Source of the DNA: Microvirga vignae
GTDB lineage: Bacteria; Pseudomonadota; Alphaproteobacteria; Rhizobiales; Beijerinckiaceae
Length of the DNA stretch: 47,117 bases
NCBI RefSeq assembly: GCF_001017175.1
Contig: NZ_LCYG01000005.1
Location: forward strand, 1 to 47,117
Direction: 5' to 3'
Positions 1-8,385 of this stretch are shown here, one piece after another; positions within the stretch are counted from its first letter, which is position 1; each line of letters starts with the position of its first letter. Position numbers and translations under genes: made by a program. The notes below the pieces were generated by a model that had not been told where the DNA came from, did not search any database, and saw only the letters and a list, made by a program, of their open reading frames with translations.

Positions 1-77
1 CGATAAACGGCTTCGCTCAGCGGGATTCCCGTATCCCGGTCGACCAATTCCAACGGGGTAGGCCCTTGATCTGACAT
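1..77 (-). CDS. GntR-family transcriptional regulator, N-terminal fragment cut by the window edge
   Basis: The minus strand opens with ATG at 77 and stays open to the window edge, giving 25 complete codons. The end of the fragment (IPLSEAVYR) resembles the lead-in to the winged-helix domain of GntR/FadR regulators, where a similar stretch precedes the first helix. It is divergent to tcuA, and the shared intergenic region carries a GTATAC-centred palindrome typical of FadR-subfamily operators, which is the usual layout for an autoregulated local regulator. The catalogue of possible effectors cannot be addressed because the ligand domain lies outside the window. The call rests on a short segment plus context. 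Confidence 0.5.
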   Translation of the reverse strand, partial: MSDQGPTPLELVDRDTGIPLSEAVY

Positions 78-153
78 CCAAGCTCCCGGGTTGATGCTTC
101 CAACCTTTGAAGCAAAGAAGATCTTACTTGACCAGTTCATCCGTTTGGATATT

Positions 154-165
154 TTTGTATACAAA
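154..165. promoter_or_regulatory. GTATAC-type GntR operator upstream of tcuA
   Basis: TTTGTATACAAA is a perfect 12-bp palindrome between the divergent regulator fragment and tcuA. FadR-subfamily GntR operators commonly have GT and AC half-sites in this arrangement. A close relative (AATGTATACAAT) lies upstream of the SDR gene at 8188-8199. The probable ligand is the regulator starting at 77, an inference from position. Confidence 0.6.
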
Positions 166-298
166 CGTGCTCAATATCTCAAGGGGGAGGGCGAGCTCTG
201 CCGCCATTGAGAGAAAGCGATGCTGAGACCGCATGATCCATATCGGGGAACGGTCTCGCCTGGAGTTGCGCTGGCAAGCCTGCTGGAGATTGAGGCAG

Positions 299-1786
299 AT
301 GAAGGTTGAAACCGCCCTGTCGAGAGACCTGCCGCCATCGGAGGGGGCGTACTCGGCATTGCGTACGAACGCACAAGACCAGAGCGTTCCAGTCGAGTTG
401 ACGCGGAAGTACGACGTCCTGGTTGTTGGTGGAGGCAATGCTGCACTCTGTGCGGCCATCAGCGCGCGCCGGTCAGGTGCTTCCGTGCTGGTGCTTGAGG
501 CCGCACCCAAATTTTACCGGGGCGGCAATACCCGGCATACCCGCAACATGCGCTGTGCCCATGACACGGCGACCGAAATCCTGACAGGCCCTTACACGGA
601 GGACGAGTTCTGGGAGGATCTGCTGCGGGTGACGGGCGGCCAGACGGATGAAGAACTCGCCCGCTTCATGATCCGTGAGTCGAAAGAGATCCTGCACTGG
701 ATCGTCGAGCAGGGGGTCCGCTGGCAGCCTTCTCTGGGCGGAACGCTCAGCCTCGGGCGGACGAACTCGTTCTTCCTAGGGGGCGGACGAGCGATGCTGA
801 ACGCGCTCTATCTCACGGCGGAGCGCCTGGGCGTCAACGTGCTCTATGATGCGGAGGTTGTCGACCTCGACATTCAGGCCGGCAGGTTCACGTCCGCTAC
901 GGTTGCCCATGGCGGGCAGCGGCATGACGTTCGTGCCGGCGCCTTGGTTGCCGCCGCAGGAGGCTTCGAGGCCAACATCGAATGGCTGAAGCAGTACTGG
1001 GGAGAAGTTGCCGACAACTTCCTTATCCGCGGAACGCCTTACAACCGTGGCTCGGTGCTCAAGATGCTGCTGGACAAGGGCGTGCAGCAGATCGGTGATC
1101 CGACGCAGTGCCACGCCGTCGCCATCGATGCGCGTGCGCCGAAGTTCGACGGCGGCATCATCACCCGCCTCGACTGCGTCGTCTTCGGCATCGTGGTGAA
1201 CAAGAACGCTGAGCGCTTTTATGATGAAGGCGAGGATGTCTGGCCGAAGCGCTACGCGATCTGGGGCCGCCTCGTCGCGGCTCAACCGGATCAGATCGCC
1301 TACATCATCTTCGACGAGCCCTCTCTTGAGCTCTTCATGCCATCGCTCTATCCGCCCGTGAAAGCGGACAGCATCCGGGAGCTCGCCGGAAAGCTCGGGC
1401 TCGACCCTCAGGCGCTCGAGGCCACTGTTGAAACCTTCAACCGGGCGGTGCGGCCCGGCACGTTCGACCACACGATCCTGGACGATTGCCGGACGGAGGG
1501 GCTGACGCCGCCGAAGAGCCATTGGGCGCGGCCGATCCGCACCGCTCCTTTCTATGCCTACCCGGTTCGCCCGGGCATTACTTTCACCTATCTGGGCACG
1601 CGCGTGAACAAAGAGGCGCGGATGCTCATGTCCGATGGCAAGCCGTCAGCAAACATGTTCGCCGCCGGAGAGATCATGGCAGGAAATGTGCTGGGCAAAG
1701 GCTATGCCGCCGGCATTGGAATGACAATCGGCAGCGTCTTCGGACGGATTGCCGGGCGGGAGGCCGCAAAAAATGCACGCAACTAA
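299..1786 (+). CDS. tcuA: FAD-dependent tricarballylate dehydrogenase TcuA
   Basis: TcuA oxidises tricarballylate to cis-aconitate, with FAD as cofactor, in the cytoplasm; electrons pass to TcuB. The 495-residue product has an N-terminal dinucleotide-binding fold (VVGGGNAALCAA at residues 42-53, then the acidic end of the second strand in VLVLEAAP near 63-70). It has the conserved C-terminal FAD segment of the FrdA/KstD-like superfamily (NMFAAGEIMAGNVLGKGYAA). An upstream in-frame ATG exists at 233, but the start at 299 has a GGAG box (285-288) ten bases before it and gives the usual TcuA length. The stop overlaps the start of tcuB by 14 bases, so the two are translationally coupled. A GTATAC-type operator lies at 154-165. 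The same superfamily includes fumarate reductase flavoproteins and 3-ketosteroid dehydrogenases, but the adjacent TcuB makes the assignment firm. Confidence 0.88.
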   Translation: MKVETALSRDLPPSEGAYSALRTNAQDQSVPVELTRKYDVLVVGGGNAALCAAISARRSGASVLVLEAAPKFYRGGNTRHTRNMRCAHDTATEILTGPYTEDEFWEDLLRVTGGQTDEELARFMIRESKEILHWIVEQGVRWQPSLGGTLSLGRTNSFFLGGGRAMLNALYLTAERLGVNVLYDAEVVDLDIQAGRFTSATVAHGGQRHDVRAGALVAAAGGFEANIEWLKQYWGEVADNFLIRGTPYNRGSVLKMLLDKGVQQIGDPTQCHAVAIDARAPKFDGGIITRLDCVVFGIVVNKNAERFYDEGEDVWPKRYAIWGRLVAAQPDQIAYIIFDEPSLELFMPSLYPPVKADSIRELAGKLGLDPQALEATVETFNRAVRPGTFDHTILDDCRTEGLTPPKSHWARPIRTAPFYAYPVRPGITFTYLGTRVNKEARMLMSDGKPSANMFAAGEIMAGNVLGKGYAAGIGMTIGSVFGRIAGREAAKNARN

Positions 1787-2930
1787 AGCTCTTGAAGAAG
1801 CCGATCGTCTGATGACGGTCTGCAATTCCTGCCGCTATTGCGAAGGATTGTGCGCAGTGTTTCCGGCCATGGAGATGCGGCGCGCTTTCACGGATGGCGA
1901 CCTTAACTACCTGGCCAATCTCTGCCATAGCTGCGGCGCGTGCTACACCGATTGCCAGTTCTCGCCGCCACATGAGTTCAACGTCAATGTTCCCCAAACC
2001 TTGGCGAAGGTGCGTAACGATTCATACAAGTTCTACGTTTGGCCGCGCGCCCTCGCTCCCATTTTCGAGCGCAATGGGCTCGCGATCAGCCTCATCGCTG
2101 CGCTCAGTGTCGGGCTTTTCTTCTTCGGCCTGATGGCCATCAACGATCCGGCCGTGATGTTCGGAGTGCAGACGGGGCCGGGGGCGTTCTACCGCATCAT
2201 GTCGCACAACGCGATGGCGGGCGTGTTTGGCGCCGCGTTCTTCTATGCCATCGCCGCCATGATCATGGGCTTCCGCATGTTCTGGCGCGACATCGGCGAG
2301 ACGCGCGAAACGCTGACCAACAGTGTCTCGGTCTGGCAGGCGATGAAGGACACGATGGCGCTGCGATATCTCGACGGCGGCGGACCGGGCTGCTTCAACG
2401 AGGACGACCGGCCGACCGACCGTCGCCGCCTCTATCACCACCTGACCTTCTACGGTTTCTTTCTCTGTCTCGCCGCGACGAGCACGGCGACCCTCTACCA
2501 TTACCTGCTCGGCATGCAGGCACCCTATCCCTGGTATGACCTTCCAGTCGTCCTCGGAACCTTGGGTGGCATCGGGCTCGTCATCGGGCCGGCGGGTCTC
2601 ATGTGGGCGAAGGTCAAGCGCGATCCGGCTCTGCGCGATGAGAATGGTCGCAGCATGGAGATGGCTTTCACCGCGATGCTGTTCCTGGTGAGCCTGACCG
2701 GCCTGCTGCTTCTGGTGCTGAGGGCAACCCCCGCCATGGGAACGGTGCTCGCGCTGCACATGGGATTCGTGTTCGGCTTTTTCATCACGATGCCCTACAG
2801 CAAGTTCGTCCACGGCATCTACCGTTTCGGCGCGCTCATTCGATACGCGAAGGAGCGCCGTGCCCTTCACGAGCCTACGCCATCGAAGGCTCGAGCACTT
2901 GGAGTTCCTGACGCCAAAGCAGGGATCTGA
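1773..2930 (+). CDS. tcuB: Tricarballylate utilisation iron-sulfur membrane protein TcuB
   Basis: TcuB reoxidises the reduced flavin of TcuA and delivers electrons to the membrane quinone pool. The 385-residue product has two four-cysteine motifs for [4Fe-4S] clusters at the N-terminus: C17-x2-C20-x2-C23-x3-C27 and C51-x2-C54-x2-C57-x3-C61. About six hydrophobic segments follow, with histidines suited to haem ligation (for example in the segments around 110-160 and 210-240). The start at 1773 lies inside the 3' end of tcuA, giving a 14-base overlap. An in-frame ATG at 1749 is further upstream and less likely. The length matches the family. The third gene of the enterobacterial locus, the MFS carrier tcuC, is absent; a TctC-type binding protein follows instead. 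Confidence 0.87.
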   Translation: MHATKALEEADRLMTVCNSCRYCEGLCAVFPAMEMRRAFTDGDLNYLANLCHSCGACYTDCQFSPPHEFNVNVPQTLAKVRNDSYKFYVWPRALAPIFERNGLAISLIAALSVGLFFFGLMAINDPAVMFGVQTGPGAFYRIMSHNAMAGVFGAAFFYAIAAMIMGFRMFWRDIGETRETLTNSVSVWQAMKDTMALRYLDGGGPGCFNEDDRPTDRRRLYHHLTFYGFFLCLAATSTATLYHYLLGMQAPYPWYDLPVVLGTLGGIGLVIGPAGLMWAKVKRDPALRDENGRSMEMAFTAMLFLVSLTGLLLLVLRATPAMGTVLALHMGFVFGFFITMPYSKFVHGIYRFGALIRYAKERRALHEPTPSKARALGVPDAKAGI

Positions 2931-3014
2931 GGGCGCGATTGAGCCAGTATCAACTCCACAAAAGCCGCCACGACAAAGATGGCGGTCACAACATCTCACA
3001 AGGAGAAGGCGAAT

Positions 3015-3980
3015 ATGGGGTTTAACCGGAGGACATTATTAGGATTGGCGTTGATTGCTGGCGCGGCTCTGCCGTCGGCAGGTAGCGCCCAGGAGGGCAA
3101 CCTGAAGATCATGGCGCCCGCTGCTCCTGGCGGTGGATGGGATCAGACGGCACGGGCAGTCGGACAGGCTCTCACGGAGGCGGGCTTGGCCCGATCCGTG
3201 CAAGTCGCAAACGTCCCGGGTGCAGGTGGCACGATTGGCATCGCTCAATTCGTGAACAGCGCGAAAGGCGATGCAACCCAGCTGATGGCGAGCGGATACG
3301 TCATGGTAGGTGCCATCATCACCAACAAGTCGCCCGTCACTTTGGATCAGGTCACCCCGATTGCACGACTGACCGGCGAGTGGCAGGCGGTTGCCGTTCC
3401 GGCGTCCTCTCCGATCAAAACCATGAAAGAGCTCGGCGAGCTAATCAAAGCCGACCCGGCAAAGGTCACCTGGGCCGGTGGTTCGGCCGGCGGGCCGGAC
3501 CATATCCTTGCTGCGCTGATCACGAAGAATGTCGGGGCTGATCCCAGCAAGACCAACTACATTGCATTTTCTGGAGGCGGCGAGTCGCTCGGTGCGCTTC
3601 TCGGCGGCAAGGTGACGGCCGGCATCAATTCGCTCAGCGAGTTCATGAGCCAGGTCAAGGCGGGCAAGCTGCGTCTGCTGGCGATCTCCACCCCGGACCG
3701 CCTGCCGGACGTTGATGCGCCGACCCTGAAGGAGAGTGGGATCAATCTCGAGCTTTCCAACTGGCGCATGATCGTCGCTCCGCCCGGCATCAGTGCCGAT
3801 GAGCGCGCTCGCCTCACGAAAATGTTCGAGGATCTCGCCAAGTCCGACGCGTGGAAGAAAATGCTCAAGACCAAAGCCTGGGATGACATCTTCCTGACGG
3901 GGCCGGCTCTCGACGAGTTCGTGAAACAAGAGCAGGCTCGAACCGCCGCAGTGCTTCAGGATGTCGGGCTGGTGAAGTAA
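3015..3980 (+). CDS. Tripartite tricarboxylate transporter (TctC/Bug) periplasmic binding protein
   Basis: This 321-residue protein belongs to the TctC/Bug family of periplasmic binding proteins for carboxylates. It starts with a signal peptide containing a twin-arginine-like NRRTLLG motif and an Ala-x-Ala-type cleavage region (PSAGSA followed by QEG). The family hallmark near the mature N-terminus is the ligand-loop sequence APGGGWDQTAR, followed by VPGAGGTIG. The start at 3015 is chosen over 2979 because AGGAGAAGG (3001-3009) precedes it directly and the signal peptide then begins at the right place. It lies 84 bases after tcuB, so it is probably cotranscribed and brings tricarballylate or a related acid to the cell. 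No TctA/TctB genes accompany it. It may share the complete TctBA further on or use the AbrB-type membrane protein at 7038. Confidence 0.85.
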   Translation: MGFNRRTLLGLALIAGAALPSAGSAQEGNLKIMAPAAPGGGWDQTARAVGQALTEAGLARSVQVANVPGAGGTIGIAQFVNSAKGDATQLMASGYVMVGAIITNKSPVTLDQVTPIARLTGEWQAVAVPASSPIKTMKELGELIKADPAKVTWAGGSAGGPDHILAALITKNVGADPSKTNYIAFSGGGESLGALLGGKVTAGINSLSEFMSQVKAGKLRLLAISTPDRLPDVDAPTLKESGINLELSNWRMIVAPPGISADERARLTKMFEDLAKSDAWKKMLKTKAWDDIFLTGPALDEFVKQEQARTAAVLQDVGLVK

Positions 3981-4001
3981 TCACAGCCAGATTTAAAACT
4001 G

Positions 4002-4026
4002 TGAGGCGCGCCTATGGCGCGCCTTA
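4002..4026. terminator. Bidirectional hairpin between convergent genes
   Basis: An eight-base perfect stem GGCGCGCC / GGCGCGCC (4005-4012 and 4016-4023) with a TAT loop extends to about eleven pairs with flanking bases. It separates the tctC-like gene from the convergent MmgE/PrpD gene. There is no long T run, but it is the only terminator candidate for both genes. Confidence 0.65.
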
Positions 4027-4048
4027 TAATGTCGGACTTCTGCAACGT

Positions 4049-5425
4049 TCAGGCAGCAAGCCACCGGCGCAGATCGCGTACCTTCGTGAGCTCGTCGAGC
4101 CTGAGCACGTTGTGAATCAGTTCAGCCGCCCGCCCGGACCCGATGATGGGTTCCATGAGATCGAGAGCCTTCGCCTCGATCTCGCTGCCGTCCATTGGAT
4201 TGTCTGGTGTGCCACGCACAGCTTTGGCATGATGCCGGAGGTGGCGACCATCGGTCGTCTCGATCTCCACGATGGCCTGTCGGGCCGGAGTGGCAATCGT
4301 GAGCTCGGCGCTTGGAACGAGTTCGATCAGCCTGCGAATGGCCGTGACGGCTGGGTCATTCATCCGCTCGCGGTCATGGCAGCTCTCGAACGTCACCGTG
4401 CCATCGACGAGTGCAAGCGCGGCGAGATGTTGAACGCAGACATCCGGCATCGTCCGGTTGTCGACGATGTGAATCCGATCGTCGGGCATCGTGATGATCA
4501 CGCGCCTGACATGCTCCGCTTTCAGATTATTGGTTTCGATCAGGGCTACCGTCGCATCCAGCACGGCTTGAATGGGCGATCCCACGCACCACTTCTTGAT
4601 GGAGGCCCGCATGATCTCGAAACGAGACCCAAGCCCGTCCGTCAGTTGGGATGGATTGGGATTTTCACCGAAAGCGGTGAAGAGATTGTGTTTACCCGAA
4701 AACGGATCATCTACGGCCGAGAAACCAGCGGCGACCATGGTTGCCGCCGCGACACCATTGCGCGCGCCCATGCCGCCGAAGTCGAAAGCTTTCTCCACAT
4801 GCTCCTTGTCGCGCTGCCAGAATGGAACGCCCGATGCCTGTTGGGTCGCATATGACAAGACATGCCGGACACGCGTTGCATCGAAACGGAAAAGGGCGGC
4901 AGCCGCAGCGGCTGCGCCGAAGGCGGGTCCTAGACTATGGGTGCTGTGACGGGCGGTGTCGGGTCGGTTGAAGCCAAGTGCCATCGTGGTACGGGCGCCA
5001 ATGTCATAGCCAAGTGCCACGGCACGCAGGAGATCCTGTCCGCTGCGGTCCTGGTGCTCTGCGATCGCCAGAGCTGCGGGTACGATCCCGCAGCCGGGAT
5101 GGAACCGCCCTGCTAGATGCGAGTCATCCGTCTCATCGGCATGACCGGCCATGCCATTGGCAAGAGCGGTGCTGGCGGCCGGCAGAACAAGGGAGGTTCC
5201 GAGGACCACTGCTTCTGGATTGCCTCCAAAGGAGCCAACGTAAGCTGCCGCAAGGCGGCCTGCTCTCAAGCGTGATCCCGACAGGATAGCCGCAATCGTA
5301 TCGAGGATGTGATGCTTCGTCTTGAGCGCAACGTCCCGCGGTATGTCGCGATCAAGCGTGCCGGCGATGTATTCCGAGAGAACGGAGCTCTCATGTGAAA
5401 TCTCGTGGGCTGACTGATTGTGCAT
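4049..5425 (-). CDS. MmgE/PrpD family protein (divergent member)
   Basis: The MmgE/PrpD superfamily includes 2-methylcitrate dehydratase and cis-aconitate decarboxylase. This 458-residue protein has the family layout, but its signature regions differ from those of the other four paralogues in the window. The acidic motif reads DETDDSH (97-103) instead of D-F/Y-DDT, followed by FHPG (108-111). The usual GTMCKPFHAG lysine region is replaced by HVEKAFDFGGMGARNG. The third conserved region reads KKWCVGSPIQ and lacks the terminal histidine-proline. The substrate is probably a small carboxylic acid different from those of the paralogues. The start ATG at 5425 has a very strong GGAGGAGG ribosome-binding site. 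It is divergent to the paralogue at 5671, with a palindromic operator between them. Confidence 0.82.
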   Translation of the reverse strand: MHNQSAHEISHESSVLSEYIAGTLDRDIPRDVALKTKHHILDTIAAILSGSRLRAGRLAAAYVGSFGGNPEAVVLGTSLVLPAASTALANGMAGHADETDDSHLAGRFHPGCGIVPAALAIAEHQDRSGQDLLRAVALGYDIGARTTMALGFNRPDTARHSTHSLGPAFGAAAAAAALFRFDATRVRHVLSYATQQASGVPFWQRDKEHVEKAFDFGGMGARNGVAAATMVAAGFSAVDDPFSGKHNLFTAFGENPNPSQLTDGLGSRFEIMRASIKKWCVGSPIQAVLDATVALIETNNLKAEHVRRVIITMPDDRIHIVDNRTMPDVCVQHLAALALVDGTVTFESCHDRERMNDPAVTAIRRLIELVPSAELTIATPARQAIVEIETTDGRHLRHHAKAVRGTPDNPMDGSEIEAKALDLMEPIIGSGRAAELIHNVLRLDELTKVRDLRRWLAA

Positions 5426-5565
5426 TGGGTCCTCCTCCAGCTCATTGCCCTCTGTGTCCGCCCAGATCGTTAGAAGCAGGCAGCTTCGCCCTGTTCATCA
5501 TGATCCTTCCCCTCAGCGGATCGGCTGATTGCTGGAGTTTCGTTAGATCCTGAGATTGGCTGTAG

Positions 5566-5577
5566 ATTGTTGACAAT
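5566..5577. promoter_or_regulatory. ATTGTTGACAAT operator, site 1
   Basis: ATTGTTGACAAT is a near-perfect palindrome, extending to GATTGTTGACAATC. It lies between two divergent MmgE/PrpD genes. The same motif, exact or nearly so, recurs at five other intergenic positions in the window. It contains TTGACA (5570-5575), which could be the -35 box of a promoter reading toward 5671, with AATACT 18 bases downstream as a weak -10. A FadR/FCD-type GntR repressor is the likely ligand. Confidence 0.68.
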
Positions 5578-5670
5578 CCGAGTTTCGCACATGAATACTC
5601 GTGCATGCAAAGCAATACAAGGCTGTGGCCGGACAAAAGATCGCTTTGCCTGTTGAGGAGGAGCAGCCAA

Positions 5671-7047
5671 ATGAGCAGTCAGGTCACTCGGGCAGAATAC
5701 GGGGCTGCGGCCCTTGATCTGAACATCACCAAAGACCTGTGTGCCTTTCTGGCGGTGCTCTCGTTCGAGGATCTGCCTGAGGCCGCCGTGCATGCGGGCC
5801 GGCGGGGCGTACTCGACTGGCTCGGTTGTGCTCTTGCCGGGAGCAGGCACCCGACGATCACCAAGCTGCTTTCCGTTCTCGAGGAGGTCGGCGGCCCCGC
5901 AAGGGCAACGGTGCTTGGACGACAAACCAAGCTCGGGTTGCTCGATGCGCCGATTGCCAATGGTCAGATGGGCCACGTGCTCGATTTCGACGACACTCAT
6001 TTGGGAGGGGTTGTGCTTCACGCCAGCTCCCCCATCCTGTCGGCGCTCTTTGCCCTGTCTGAGAGAAATGCGGTGACTGGCAGGGATCTCCTGACAGCCT
6101 ATGCCGCTGGGTTCGAAGCAGGTGTTCGCGCGGGGCAGGGGGCGCCGGCGCATCATGCGGGAGGATGGCATCTGACAGGAACGCTCGGCTCGATCGCCGC
6201 TGGAGCGGCTGCGGGACAGCTCTTAGGGTTGAACTCTCAGCAGATGGTCCATGCTCTTGGCATCGCGGCGACGCAGGCGGCGGGCATGCAGCAAAACCGA
6301 GGCACGATGTGCAAATCGTTCCATGCCGGCAAGGCGGCATCGAGCGGCGTCCTGGCTGCGCTGCTCGCACAGAAGGGTTTCGACAGCTCGGATGAAATCC
6401 TCGAGGGGAAGCGCGGTTTCTGCCGGATCTACAGCAGCATCGCCAAGACCGAGCTTATTCTCGACCAGCTCGGCGAGCGTTGGGAAATCACCCGAAATGG
6501 CCACAAGCCCTATGCGTGCGGGGTCGTGCTGCATCCAACCATCGACGCGATGATTGCGCTCGCCGCAAGAGCGCCTGCTGCGGATCAGGTCGCGACGATC
6601 GAACTGCGAGTGAATCCTTTGGCCGTATCGATCACCGGCGTTGCCGATCCCAAGACAGGTCTCAAATCAAAATTCAGTCTCACTCATACCGCGGCCGTCG
6701 CCTTCCTGGACCGTGCGGCGGGCATTGCGCAATACACGGATGAGCGGGCCCGCCATCCAGATGTCGCCGCTCTGCGTGATCGTGTCGGCGTCCAAACGGA
6801 TGAGAGCCTTGGGAAAGACCAGGCCTGGGCTGCCGTCGCCATGCGCAATGGCGACCGCTACGAACATCAGGTCGTCCATGCGAGCGGCACCGTGGACAAT
6901 CCGATGTCCGATGCTGCCATTGAAGCGAAGTTCCTGGCGAACGCGATGCCGGTGATCGGGCAGGAGAGAGCGTCGCGCATCCGTGACGTGGTCTGGCACC
7001 TCGATCAGTTTGGCGACATTCGCGGCCTGTTAGACCTATGCGCCTGA
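5671..7047 (+). CDS. MmgE/PrpD family protein
   Basis: This 458-residue product is a canonical MmgE/PrpD enzyme, a family that hydrates, dehydrates or decarboxylates tri- and dicarboxylates. It carries FDDTH (106-110) in the first active-site loop, but the following histidine (117) is in LHASS rather than the usual His-Pro. It also has GTMCKSFHAG with the conserved lysine and KPYACGVVLHP in the third region. ATG at 5671 is preferred over an in-frame ATG at 5605 because GAGGAGGAG (5655-5663) stands just before it and the family N-terminus starts there. The stop overlaps the start of the AbrB-type gene at 7038 by ten bases, so the enzyme and a membrane protein are made together. Operator site 1 lies about 95 bases upstream. 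Confidence 0.86.
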   Translation: MSSQVTRAEYGAAALDLNITKDLCAFLAVLSFEDLPEAAVHAGRRGVLDWLGCALAGSRHPTITKLLSVLEEVGGPARATVLGRQTKLGLLDAPIANGQMGHVLDFDDTHLGGVVLHASSPILSALFALSERNAVTGRDLLTAYAAGFEAGVRAGQGAPAHHAGGWHLTGTLGSIAAGAAAGQLLGLNSQQMVHALGIAATQAAGMQQNRGTMCKSFHAGKAASSGVLAALLAQKGFDSSDEILEGKRGFCRIYSSIAKTELILDQLGERWEITRNGHKPYACGVVLHPTIDAMIALAARAPAADQVATIELRVNPLAVSITGVADPKTGLKSKFSLTHTAAVAFLDRAAGIAQYTDERARHPDVAALRDRVGVQTDESLGKDQAWAAVAMRNGDRYEHQVVHASGTVDNPMSDAAIEAKFLANAMPVIGQERASRIRDVVWHLDQFGDIRGLLDLCA

Positions 7048-8129
7048 GAGACGATCTCCTCCCGTCCTGGCGTGTCATCCCGAGCCTTGTCCTGGCCGTC
7101 GGACTAGGCTGGCTTGCATCCCATGCTCATGTGCCGCTGGCCTGGGTTCTCGGGCCTTTGATCGCGACGGCCTTGATCTCCATCGCCGGGTATCCCGTTT
7201 TCGCGCCTGCTCTCGGGAGACGTCTTGGACAGGCTATCGTCGGCACCAGTGTCGGCCTCAACATCACCGCAGCAGCCGTTGGTGTCCTGGTCATGTGGGC
7301 CCCATGGATGGTTGTGACGGCGCTCGTCGCAATCCTGCTTGCGGCAGCCTTGTCCGTGCCGATGTCCATGATCAGCAAGATCGATCACAAGACGGCCTTC
7401 TTCTCTCTCACCCCAGGCGGGCTCTCCGAGATGGCGAATATCGGCGTCTCCGTGGGCGCCGAGCCGGAGCCGATTGCCGTTTCTCAAGCGCTGCGCGTCG
7501 CTCTGTTGGTCTGTCTCATGCCCCCTCTGATCATAGCCTTGGGCATCGACGGAGGCCTGATAAACCAGGCGGGTCAGATCCAGCTTTCCTGGCTGCACGT
7601 CATAGCGGCGCTTGCGGCCGGACTGGCCGGCGTCGTGATCACAGGGCTGCTGCGCTTCAACAATCCCTGGACTGTCGGAGCAATCCTTGGCACCGGGATC
7701 GTGGCGGCAGCGGGCTTGCTGACAGGGCGCATGCCGGGAAGTCTGTTCGCGCTTGGGCAATTCCTGATCGGGCTTTCGATCGGCGCTCGCTTCCGGCGGG
7801 AAAGCCTTGTACGGCTCCCGCGCATCTTCATCGTGAGCAGCTTGTTCACGATCCTGCTGTCCATCCTGCTCTTCGCCTATGCCGGATTCGTGTCGGCCCT
7901 GACCGGAATCGATCTTGCGAGTGTCGCGCTCGGTTCATCTCCCGGGGGGATGGCCGAGATGGCTCTGACGGCGCAGGTGCTTCACCTCAACGTCGCGCTC
8001 GTGATCGCCTTCCATGTCATTCGTGCCTTCTTCGTGAACGGCTTCACACTCTATTTCTACAGGTTCTTCAGTTGGATAGGTCTCTTTTCAGGCGTCGCGG
8101 CCATCCTTGGCGGCCGCCGGCACCATTGA
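7038..8129 (+). CDS. AbrB-family integral membrane protein
   Basis: This 363-residue polytopic protein matches the AbrB duplicated-domain membrane family, sometimes annotated as a putative ammonia monooxygenase or a membrane regulator. Two homologous halves are visible: VLGPLIATALISIAG with GQAIVGTSVGLNI in the first, and TVGAILGTGIVAAAG with GQFLIGLSIGARF in the second. Each half is followed by a Gly-rich TPGGLSEMA / SPGGMAEMA loop. No catalytic centre is evident, and the family's role is not well established; it is plausibly a transporter. It overlaps the upstream MmgE/PrpD gene by ten bases. Because the TctC-type protein at 3015 lacks TctA/TctB partners, this protein could be the membrane component for the same substrate, but that is a guess from context. 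Confidence 0.82.
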   Translation: MRLRDDLLPSWRVIPSLVLAVGLGWLASHAHVPLAWVLGPLIATALISIAGYPVFAPALGRRLGQAIVGTSVGLNITAAAVGVLVMWAPWMVVTALVAILLAAALSVPMSMISKIDHKTAFFSLTPGGLSEMANIGVSVGAEPEPIAVSQALRVALLVCLMPPLIIALGIDGGLINQAGQIQLSWLHVIAALAAGLAGVVITGLLRFNNPWTVGAILGTGIVAAAGLLTGRMPGSLFALGQFLIGLSIGARFRRESLVRLPRIFIVSSLFTILLSILLFAYAGFVSALTGIDLASVALGSSPGGMAEMALTAQVLHLNVALVIAFHVIRAFFVNGFTLYFYRFFSWIGLFSGVAAILGGRRHH

Positions 8130-8187
8130 GGGGCAAATAGATCCGATGCGAAGAGGTGATCTTGACCGGCTTTATACACTGTGCACT

Positions 8188-8199
8188 AATGTATACAAT
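8188..8199. promoter_or_regulatory. GTATAC-type GntR operator upstream of the SDR gene
   Basis: AATGTATACAAT contains the perfect palindrome TGTATACA. It matches the operator at 154-165 upstream of tcuA in ten of its central bases and differs from the six ATTGTTGACAAT sites in its centre. It lies about 190 bases before the SDR start, in a 256-base gap with no credible gene. Confidence 0.5.
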
Positions 8200-8385
8200 A
8201 AGTTGTCTGCGGTTGCCATAAGGTCGCGGAGGCTTGAGGCAAAGAGTTCGTTGAAGGGCCGCTCGGAACGAACTCGCCCTGGCTTCCCGGAAGAGAGCGG
8301 AAAGCTCCTGCGACAAGATCGGTGGACCGTCCAGCAAAGCCGCTGAGCTTTGGCTCGGGCGAACGGAGCAAATGGGGAGGAAGCT

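Noticed and set aside
2022..2999. A 325-codon minus-strand open frame opposite tcuB
   Set aside because: tcuB has eight conserved cysteines and membrane helices in the plus frame; the antisense product is low-complexity and charged.
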